Part shown: in pieces, positions 35,701-47,472 of the stretch | Layout: every line of letters begins with the position of its first letter | Numbering within the stretch: position 1 is the stretch's first letter | Assembly: GCA_021186555.1 (NCBI GenBank) | Contig: JAJKFL010000026.1 | Coordinates: forward strand, 4,851,709 to 4,915,708 | Direction: 5' to 3' | DNA from: Reticulitermes speratus | Taxonomy: Eukaryota > Arthropoda > Insecta > Blattodea > Rhinotermitidae | Length of the DNA: 64,000 nt | Notes under the pieces: model-generated | The model's database searches: none | Seen by the model: only the letters and a program-made list of their open reading frames with translations | What the model was told of the DNA's origin: nothing | Translations under genes and position numbers: made by a program

Positions 35701-38700
35701 TAGTCTGTTGAACAGTCTTAAAACCTCATGTAAATAGATATTCGGAGCACTTTAGAAGTTGTACGATGTGTACCTTTATCAGTTAAAAATGTAATCTTTC
35801 ACTTAAAAGAATATATAAAAAAAACTGTTTTTTTAAAAAACGTTGTAATCTGTTCGAGGTATTGGCTGTTTGTTATTAATTTACGTGAATATGTGAATAT
35901 CTGGTAGCATAAGACAAAGAAACCCCTGAAGATGGAACTTTAAAGTTCCGAAACACGTGTAAGGAAATAGGCCAGAATAAAATTGGTCAATATAGTGCAT
36001 TTGTTGGTCTTATTGTTTGATTTAAATAAAATGCACGGTGCTAATACAGTGAAAAAAAAAAATAGACTAGTAATTTAATGTTTTAACGTTTTACTCATAT
36101 GGATGTAACAACGTATACAATGGATGTATAATCTATGCTTTTAACACTGTGACCCCCTCAAGATGGCGATTTAAACGCCGAAATACGTATAGGGGTAAAT
36201 TAATTAATTATATTGTAAGATCTTGTGCATAAATTGGTATGAAAACAAATACTTCCAATTGTGCGACATGTTTACTATCCCCCTTCTACAGGTTAAATAC
36301 AAGCACTACTTCACATTAAGCTGAGCTATGCCTTCCGATCTGCCACCAATGGCTCATCACACACAGAACATTTAAACATTTAAAGACTGCAAAAGTCTAC
36401 GGAGCCAACTTCAGATCTATACGCTCTGTTACGAATATCTACTGAATGGGAATGAATGCGGAAAAAATCTGAGGCAATGAGAATCTCAAGGCAACCATCC
36501 CCAGTACAGATTATGATAGATCAACAACGACTTCAGAATGTGGAATATTTCAATTATTTGTGTAGCATGCTAACAAATGATGCAAGGTGTACACGTGAAA
36601 TTAAATCCAGAATTGCCATGGCAAAAAGCAGCATTCAACAAGAAGAAGACTCTTTTCACCAGCAAACTGGATTTAAATGTAAGGAAGAAACTAGTAAAGT
36701 GCTACATTTGGAGCGTAGCTTTGTGTGGTGCTGAAACGTGGACACTTGGGAAAGTAGATCGGAAGTATCTGGAAAGTTTTGAAATGTGGTGCTGGAGAAG
36801 ACTGGAGATCAGTTGGACCGATCGTGTGAGAAATGAAGAAGTATTACACAGAGTGAAGGAGGAGAGGAATATCGTACATACAATAAAAAGAAGAAAGGCT
36901 AACTGGATTGGTCACATCTTGCGTAGAAACTGCCTTCTGAAACACGTGATTGAAGGAAAGTTAGAAGGAAGTATAGAAAAGACGGGGAGACGAGGAAGAA
37001 GATATAAACAGCCACTGGATGACCTTAAGGAAAAGAGAAGATACTGGAAATTGAAAGAGGAAGCACTAGATCGCACCCTGTGGAGAACTCGCTTTGGAAG
37101 AGGCTACGGACCTGTCGTAAGACAGACTGCAGAATGAATGAATGAATGAATGAATGAATGAATGTTTACTGTGACGTCCTCTGCAGTCGAGTGAGCACGC
37201 GCCATACAGCGATCCCTTGTACAACGCGGGGCTTAGGTGGACTAATCACGGCATGATGGGCAAAACTCGCGTTATGCAAACTTCTTACGGAGAAAAATAT
37301 GGTTACGCGAAGGCAGACGCTTACCGACGCCCCACCACCATCGCTTAAAATACACACATTTTTAGACATCAAACATTTACACAGTGCACTGGTAGCTGAC
37401 GCTGCCAGCTTCCTCAGCGGTTGCAGCATTCGACAAATTTGTTGTCCGCGTATAGTCAAAACCGCGTTGTGTGAGGGGTTACTGTATTCCAGTTACTGAG
37501 GACGGTGTCATGGCGCTATAACCAATCCGCATTACACAAACAACAGCTTAGTTTCAATTCATCATGTCATACAGATATAGGCCCGCAGTAACCTTATCCC
37601 ACTGTTTCACAAACTTGTTTTGCTCGCGGACCCCTTTTGGCTTCGAAAAATAACCACGGATCCTCACATCCTTGCTCAAGTAAATATAGGGTGTCCGGAT
37701 GATATGAATCCAAAATTATATATTTATCTATCAAACTGATTTTAGATAGCTACGAATACATACCATTAGCATATGTAACAATGCATTGCATGAGTTGACC
37801 TTAATTAAACTGACTGTCGCTCGTTTCGTGGGTACACGGTGTTTATTAATTATATATTCTAACGGTCATACGAAATAAATACATCGCCAATTAAAGAAGT
37901 TCCGCGATTATTTATAACAAAACATTATTCCTTTAATTAAAACGATAACTAAACTTTAAAGTAGCCATTATAGAAATGTATCCACGGATCCCCTGGGAAC
38001 TGGTCGTGATCCCTTAGGATCCGCGAAAGCACACTTTGGGAACCACTGCCTTATCCGAAACTCTTGGGCCCATTTTGTTCCGGAATTCAGAATTTTTCGG
38101 ATTTTAGAAAGGCAATACCGTCCATACACCGTATACTACGTACTACGTAACATCTGAGACAGCGCGTTCTTGTATGTGCAGTGCCACGTACACACTAAGT
38201 GGGGCAAATAAAGACTGTAAGTAGTATTACAGCTTGTTTATATACTGACACTTGCATCGTGAGTGGCGTGGCTCAAAGCTTTCGAGTTTCAGAGCTTTCC
38301 GGATTTGGGAACTGCGAACAAGGCAGTGGTTCCCAAAGTGTGCTCCGTGGATCCCAACGGGTCGCGACCAGTTCCCAGGGGATCCGTGGATACATTTCTG
38401 TAATAGCTACTTTGAAGTTTACTCATTCCTTAATTAAAAGAATAATGTTGTGTTAAAAACAATCGTGGAACTTCTTTAACTGGCAATGTGTTTATTTCGT
38501 ATGACCGTTAGAATATCTAATCAAGAAACTTCCTGCCACGAAGCGAGCGACAATCATTTGAATTAAGAACAACTCATGCAAAGCATTATTATGTACGACA
38601 CCGGTATGTATTAGTGTCTATCTAAAATCAATCCCGATATATAGATTTTTAATTTCGGATATCTACCATCCGGACACCCTATATTTACGTGAGCAATGAT

Positions 38701-41700
38701 GTGAGGATCCGTGGTTATTTTTCGAAGCCAAAAGGAGTCCGCGAGCAAAAAGGTTTGCGGAACAATGGGATAAGGTTACTGCGGACCCGTATAACCACTA
38801 CGTGTGTAATACTATACACGCTGCTACACGATCCCAACAGTCATGGCACTGAAGCCATTACGTCTCTAGCACATCCAAATGCCACAATCAAATTCCAATC
38901 GTGAGATTCATACCTCTCACCGCGGTGACCATGTCAACTGCCATCTTCTGGGACGTGACAACGTGTAGTTTGGTAGAGAGGTAACTAGTGTTTCACACGA
39001 TAAAGTCCTCCAGGAAAGAAGATGGACTCTGCTACCATCAAAACCTGAGGGACGCCTACTTTTCACTCAGGGTTACCTCTAGGGACCATCTTCATCACTA
39101 CGGGCCGTTTACATGTACGACAAGCTGCAACAACCTCTACGAAAACCTCCGGTGCCCACACTCGGCAGCAGAACGCCACATACGTCTCACCGCTGCAGTG
39201 TCACTCTGTCCCCTGCACAAGCCCTACAGATATTCTGTAAGCCGCGGCAGGAAACAAGTTTAAAAACTTGTTTCTCGTGCAGTATAATGCAATGAATAAC
39301 AGATATTGCATCTGGACATTACACAGCAACTAATAACCACATAAAAAAAAACACAAATATTATACCACACTGAACAGTCTACAGCCATCTTGATACAAGC
39401 AGCCACGCTTGTCCACATAATCCACATTTCTCAAAATAACGTTCAATTCCGAAATCTCATAACAGCAACGCAGAATCTTTATAGCAGAATGTTTCTCTTC
39501 AGATGCAAACAAAACACACTCAAACGAGTCATATCAGTAACAGGTACAAAAACCCTTGAACGTGAAACTGGTACACGATGCAGTTCCCATGGCAGACACA
39601 AAAGCAGCACAAAACTAACCTCATACAATTAATACCTGAAATGTCAGGTTCTCAATCCTGCTGGTGATTCAAGTCTTCTAGGGGATGTGTGCCTCACTGA
39701 ACCAGCGACACGCTGTGCCATCCCAAACGACTCGAAAATTTCAAACAACAGCAATTAACTTTAAGTATATTTTGTGTTTCGAAAAAAGGATTGAAGCATA
39801 TGACACTTTCATGTACATATTGGCGTTTGTTTTGCACTGCAAAATGTTTCGTGCATTTTGGAATAATGTGACACACACGTCTTGCGAATAACAACTCACA
39901 GCTGTACCATACACCATCAAGACGCAGTACGCGGGTCCTGTAGCTTGCTTATCAAATTCAATATAGTCTTCTCGGGCGCACAGCCGCGTCAATTCGTTTG
40001 AATACGTTTCGGGGACTAGCTCCGTCCCCATCCTCAGGCAAAACCTGAGGATGGGGACGGAGCTAGTCCCCGAAACGTTGTATTCAAACGAATTGACGCG
40101 GCTGTGCGCCCGAGAAGACTATATTGAATCATGTCGCCGCGAAAGTTTTAAAACTTATATTGCTTATCAAATATTTTTTTGGGTCGTCTTAGCAATTTGA
40201 ACAGCTCCACACCACGTCCAGGTATTCAAAATTCCTGATCACACAATGAAAACAGAAGCCCTTAAAAATGCAGGGTACTGGGTTTGATTAATTTGAAAAC
40301 GGGATTTGACAACAATGATTGCAACAGATACTTCTTTCAAAAGGGGAATTAAAACTGTCGGTGGAACAGGACAACTACAGCAGAACATTTGAAGCATAGG
40401 ATATCAAACTTTACTTCTTGTTGTCAAAAAGACCTACATATGGCGCTGAAACGTGGACACTTCGGAAAGTAGATCAGAAATACCTGGAAAGTTTTGAAAT
40501 GTGGTGCTGGAGAAGAATGGAGAAGATCAGTTGGACCGATCGTGTGAGAAATGAAGAAGTATTACATAGAGTGAAGGAGGAGAGGAATATCGTACATACA
40601 ATAAAAAGAAGAAAGGCTAACTGGATTGGTCACATCTTGCGTAGAAACTGCCTTCTGAAACACGTGATTGAAGGAAAGTTAGAGGGAAGGATAGAAATGA
40701 CGGGAAGACGAGGGAGAAGATATAAACAGCTACTGGACGACCTTAAGGAAAAGAGAAGATACTGGAAATTGAAAGAGGAAGCATTAGATCGCACCCTGTG
40801 AAGAACTCGCTTTGGAAGAGGCTACGGACCTGTCGTAAGACAGACTGCAGAATGAAGAGGCTACGGACCTGTCGTAAGACAGACTGCAGAATGAAGAGGC
40901 TACGGACCTGTCGTAAGACAGACTGCAGAATGAAGAGGCTACGGACCTGTCGTAAGACAGACTGCAGAATGAAGAGGCTACGGACCTGTCGTAAGACAGA
41001 CTGCAGAATGAATGAAGAGGATAAATAAATACAGCATCTATTCATCACGAAATAGCAGCAAATCTCGAGTTCATGGAAAGCTGATGCGATTAGGCGACCG
41101 AGATGAAGTTCGTTTTATGAGAGCATTCAGCAATATACGATGATATATGTACGGAATTTCAAAACAGTGAAATGGATACCAACATTTTGAAGGAATATAG
41201 TGCCACTATCTTCAGGGCTGAAGTGGAGGCAGCAGGTACCACTGACATACTGGTACCCACCAAACTGACAACATGCTGTCACACCTCACGCGTGTCACAA
41301 CTGTGTGAATCTGTTTTTAGAGCTGTGACAGTCACAAAAGCAAAGTGTAAATGAGGCAGCCTCAGTCATAACAGTACAGATCAAACGAGGATCCCATGCA
41401 CACGTCACACAGCGCAGCTTCTGTCATGATCAGACCACAGGGGTCAGGTCTTCTGGGATAAGATGCTGCGACAGTGGGCGAGTGGTACCTGGTGCTTCAA
41501 GCGCACTGTCGTCAACTTCAGGGGTCAGGATGTCTATGGAGATGTAGGCACTACATACGTTCAAAATGGCAGGAACCACTCAACAAATCATCAACACAAC
41601 ATCATAGCCCAGGAAACCTGAATCCTCACAAACAACGCTGTCAGAACCTAAAATATCACAAGACCAGACCAAGTTTTCATGTTATTTAGTCAGCCTCTGT

Positions 41701-44700
41701 TTTTCCAATATTTTCATACAAAATAATAGCCAGTGTAGAAAATTTCACACTGCATATATTGTGTTAACCACCATACCCTAGTAATGGTGCTACAATGGGG
41801 CAATGTGTTTTCCCTGAAAAGGATAAGGACTCTTCATATGATTTTCTCCCATGCTCCACAGAGCAGAGTCCTTCTTGAGAAGCTAGCAGGTCCTCAGCTA
41901 GTCAACAAATTCCCCGCGTTTTATGGAACCCTAAGGTTCATTACCGCACTCACAAGAGCCCGCCACCTGTCCCTATCCTGAGCCATATCAATCCATTCCA
42001 TGACCCCCCCCATCCCACTTCTTGAAGATCCATTTTAATATTATCCTCCCATCTACGCCTGGGTCTTCCAAGTGGTCTCCTTCCCTCAGGTCTCCCCACC
42101 AAACCCCTGTATGCACCTCTCCCTAGCAAAACACTTGTCTGGGGCTTCGCTAAGCAGAATGCAAGCACTTTCCTATCATCTCACACTTCACATGGCTGCA
42201 TATCTGCCATGTTATTACTGGTTGTAAGAAATTGGAAGTAAGGTCCTGTGGTGCGTATCAATGGTGCAACACTTTTGTAAAGCCTCGTGTAAATCGGTCA
42301 ACTGGTTCAGAAGTCCAAATAACACACATACACAGTGTGATCACCTCTACGGCCCTTACATGGCAGGAAAACAGGCTAAAAATCAGCATGGCAACAATGG
42401 CCATGTTCATATCTGAATCTGCGCAATTTTTACTTGTGGTACATGTTACGTTAAAAAGTGCACAATCTGGGTGGTGCTAAGGGGGGACGGGGAGGAATTC
42501 AGCATGTAGAATCGCCAGTTCCGCTGCCAGAACCTTTACACACAACAAATGTGTTTGTTAGTTGTGATGTGTGTCTCGAACCCAAAGGAAACCATATCCA
42601 GCACCTTCAACGGTGAGGAAAAAACCTAGTATTAACTCTTACATACTGAACTCAAACTTTCCAGCACCTTGTTTAAATACAGCGAGCAAAAACCTAACAC
42701 CAATCGCAACACACTGATATAAACGCGTGGACCCAGACTCATGTCAAAACGGAAGAGTGGCGAGCACTGCGCTGCCTGCCACCACGTAAAAAAGTCTGTA
42801 AAGTGACGAACATGTGCCAGGCAAACTACAGACCCCGTAGGTAGGCCAATAAAGACATGTTTAAAGCAAAACCTACAGACAAAATCTGTAAGATTTCTGC
42901 GCAGTGTCACGTACGACAACCAGGCCGCATTACCGCATTGCCGACCTCAGTATCACTCTACTGAAACCTCCCTACGCATCTCCCCTGTATTTCCTACTCA
43001 GAATATCCTAAAACAAGCAGATGCTTCGTCTTTCACCCTCAATTCAGGACATATCGTCACACATCTAAAAACGAGCGAATCAGAATTGGATGGAGCACAC
43101 CAGTTAAGTCACGACAAAACCTGACTGATACCAAGATGTGACAGAAACTTTATTAAACGCCACTCAGACGGCGGACGTAGAAGTAAACGCACAAAAACCA
43201 AAATATATGTTCATGTCCTGTCACCAAAAATCATGGTCAACATACAGACGATTAATGCTTATTAAACGTGGCAAACACTGAATACACCGAAATGCATAAA
43301 ACAGCACATCCGTTTCGGTTAATCCATTCGTATAATATCCAAGACAATCCTCCCATCAGACCTCACTAAAATTTTGCATTTCTCACACCCTCCAACGCTC
43401 GCCACAAACTCTGCACATCTCACGCTACTTCATTCCATACACTTTATCACCTCCTGTCTGTTCGCACCACCTCCATCTCGGCATACCGACGCTAGACACA
43501 CCGCAGACAACACACCAACGCTAAGACTTGCACCACGCACAGTCCACTCCTTGGTTCCAGCAACAGCAACCATCATAATTAGACCAAGACAACTGCAGTA
43601 CAATATTTTGGAAGTTGCTCATAACGTGACAGTGTCGCAAGTACCTACACGACGACACGTGACATTACAAGACTACCGTCACTACCAACACATCTTCGGC
43701 CAGGATGTTTCTTTTTAAAGGATGTGATATGAGCAAATATGATGAAATGAGTGTCAATTTCTTCACTGACCACAGCAGCAATGTTTTCAGAGATGTTACA
43801 AAAATGTGAAAGTAAAAATAACCAAATTCCAAACATTTCTAGAGGATAATTTGAACAAAGTCTTGTTGGCCAGGATGGAGCGTGAACAAAACTGTTCTTC
43901 ACGTTCAAATCCAAGACAAAAGAAAACAATTAGCAGAAGAAATCGGATTGTTCGATACATGCGATGAAGTGTCCTAGACATAACACGGGCTTCTTCAGCA
44001 ACAAACGTGTAACTGACAAGTACCACTGGCAATACAGGCAGGGTACAAGAACAGACTGATGCACGACGACCAATCACCACGGTTCACCTGAGGTAATCCA
44101 ACAATGACTGAAATAACTGCGCCAACATATAACGCAAAAAGTACCATCACATAACACAGAAAACGAATACAAGCTAGACACAGATACTCACAATGATTTG
44201 TTGAAATTCTGCCAAGCAGTTTGTACAGAGATCGGATCGAAGAAGTTCAGAAAAGAAAAAACAGCTGAAACTCACGACGCCAAAGTTCAGTAAATGAAAG
44301 CACATCACATTACACGACAGTGTGTGTTTGGAGGTCTAGACAGAGGGACAGGCAAAACGTTCCCATCACAGTTCACAAAACGCCAGCTGAAAATCTGCAA
44401 ACCATTATTGAAGAACGGATTCTCCCAGGCTTAACCATAAGACATGACTGCTGGGCTGCACACAACATCCTGATCGATGAAGAATACAGACAATTAAAGT
44501 AACCACTCCACATCTGCTGACAAAATGACAGGTGCACATACCAGCAACACAGCAGGAACACAGACACTTGTAAATGCAACCAACAATCCATACGATAAAA
44601 AAGCAGACTGCATCTTATTTCTACCAGGCTATAAACTCCAGAAAACACGCAAGAGAAAACGTTTATCCATTTTCGAAGCTCACAGAAATCGTCAGAATCA

Positions 44701-47429
44701 CCAACAGGGACAGAATACAGTAACAGGACAATGAAACGAGTGACCCAGTGACTGTAACAGCCTCTTCTTACACTGCTTTAACACAGGCCTCAAGGTACAA
44801 TGCAGTGACAAGTGACGAAGATGAGACTTACACACACGAGCTGTCCCTGTCCACACCACTTTGCATACAGGAGAAGGAGAGGTACAGCTCCACTCATTCC
44901 TAACCTCAGTACTAGAGGGATGTGATTGGTCAACTTCAAGCCCCGGCCACTTTGCATATGGGAAAGAAAGCTGGTACTCACTGAAGAGGAGCCTAGGCGC
45001 GCCCCAGAGCTGGTATGGAGGATTTGCAAACGAGACAAATCTCTTGCCCCTGCCAAGATTCAACGAACGGATCGCCCAACACATAGCCTAGTCATTATAC
45101 TGAGGCGTCCCGACCCCAAGGCATGATGCGGAATGACAAAGTACGGCGGGTATAGCATTATGCTTTACGGTCTTCTGAAATACTGTCACGACTGGCAGAC
45201 AGATAGCTAAATCACGGTCTTCAGTGGACGATGGAGGCAACAGGTTCCTCCGGAACGTTCATACCCACACACCAAACTATGAAGCATTATGACAGAACAT
45301 TGCAATATTAACCACGGCAACTGCAGTCTAGAATGCAGCCATGTTCAAATTCTGCAACAACCAGCCTAATATCGCTCGTGAAACCGGCAATCTGTCGTAA
45401 CCCACACAATTCGTCGAACCGAGATTCCCGCATTACCAGACAGCTGGGTTACAAACACAGCTTCTGTCAAAATGTTGTTTCCCACAAAAAATTTTCTTTT
45501 CTTTATATTTTCATAAAAACATAACATGCTTAGGTGTTGGTCTACTGAGGATCGATCAAGTTTTATCTGTATCTTGTAAAACTGTGTATCGGCGGGTTAC
45601 GACAAACTGCCATTTCGTGAGCAATACGATGCTTTGTTCCCACCTTTCAATACTACACAATTACACAACACAAACTAAAGGTTCTCTATATCGTAGCAAC
45701 AGCTTTAAATTATTCTCTTAAACACGTGCATTCTTGGTATCTTATCAGCTTCAGTTCACTCTTATTCTTCTAGCATTGCCAAATCATTAAGACATCATCC
45801 TGGTAACAAAACCAACTCTGATGTGCAACACAAGATGCTCGACTGTTTCTGCAAGAACACGGTAAAAACTCCACATATGCCCACATCCCACAGACTAGAA
45901 GTTGATTATCACAAGAATTAAAACGAACAACATACACTGCTTGTGACGAAAAACGCTAATCATCTATAATTAACCTACTACATGTCTCAGTCCTTCTGGC
46001 CCATTATTAAGGATCTTAAAATATTATAGTTACAAGCATATATATATATGGATTAATACTGCATACGACAATAAACCACTTATGCACGTACAAACGTAAA
46101 ATGTTAAAATGGCCAAAACTGATTGAAATACGTCATTTATGTCTTCAAGAATTTAATTCAAACTACTTTTCAATTTAAGAGTTCTGTGGTAAAATAGCTG
46201 TGTTTTCTAAAATTATTTTCAGTGACTACATAGTTTCATGTGTAGTACCATGTACGGTACATGCTTGGCCATAGCACGTTTATACAAATAATACGTACGT
46301 ACACAACCTTGAATCAAAAAAGAGTTGTGTCCAAACATCTGAGTATCATATCTGAAATAATCATGATAAAATATACATACGTGTTTGCATTATATGTGAT
46401 GAAGCCAAGTGTTGGCACCTGGCCCTCAGTGTATACTATGATAAGCTTGTGTAAGGCCAGAGTGTAACACTACTACAGTCACCAAATATAATTTTATAAA
46501 ACACAGCCCTTTTACCACAGAACTACGGATTTGAAAAGCCAATTGAACTTAATTCTAGAGCACATACATAATAGATATTTTAATTAGTTAATGGTCACTT
46601 TAATATTTCAAGTTGTACATGCACAAATGGGGTGCTGGTGTCTTATACACTTCTCACTGTAATATATAAAGCTCCTTGATAATGACCTGGAGGGGCTGAA
46701 ACACGTATATTAATTACAGGCAACTAGGGTTTTCCCCTATAAAGAGTATTTTGTTGGTTTTAATTTTGATAACAGAATAAGAAATACAGGATGATATGCA
46801 ACACTGTAACATAATTGTGACTATATTTAGCATGGCACATCCCATCCATTGTAATAACACTGTCGACATTTCAGTTTACCTTTATTTTATAATGAGTTAT
46901 GTCTGCTGCAGACAGAGTAACAGACTTCTTTCATCACCACCACCACCACTATATATATATGAGAATCCAAAATTACTTCAAATTTTCTGGGAGTTGCCAT
47001 AAGAAAAACTCAAATATTCTTGCCCCTAATCTTGGAAAAGTTTCAATTCCTTTGTTTGGTTTTGTTTCTCACATGAAATGTGTTTGCCTTATGACCTTTC
47101 CTATCTATGGCTTACTTCTGGTATGGGTTAAGTACACAGTTTAATAAATACTACTAGTCTGAACAAGCTATAATGGTATTTTAATATCCAACCTGAGTAG
47201 AAATTTTGAACTGAAACCTTTGATCAGTCCCAAGAACAGCTATATACTATAAATGCACCATACATAATATGAGAGTTACAAGTTTCCTGCTGGAAGTCTC
47301 TTTTAAAAGAAATTCCACAATTTCAATACAGTCCCCTCAAAGGAGTCCAATTTTTCAAATCACACCTACTAATAATTTTATGGAAACAATAACAATGAAA
47401 AACGGCTGCTTTCACAATCCAGATCAAAA

Positions 47430-47472
<43 letters not shown>

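Larger units (their letters stand above)
35550..36042. mobile_element. Fold-back element with paired hammerheads
   Basis: Inverted arms at about 35,555-35,660 and 35,895-36,010 carry outward-facing cores at 35,596-35,641 (minus) and 35,920-35,966 (plus). The right end shows ATAGTGCATTTGTTGGTC and AATGCACGGTG, the full terminal motif set. The left end has CCAACGAATGCAC in inverted form. Confidence 0.75.
39957..40127. mobile_element. Tight hammerhead palindrome
   Basis: Arms of about 80 bp (39,957-40,037 and 40,044-40,127) are separated by six bases. Outer sequence AGTCTTCTCGGGCGCACAGC is mirrored by GCTGTGCGCCCGAGAAGACT. A single-arm copy lies at 54,321-54,412. Confidence 0.8.
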
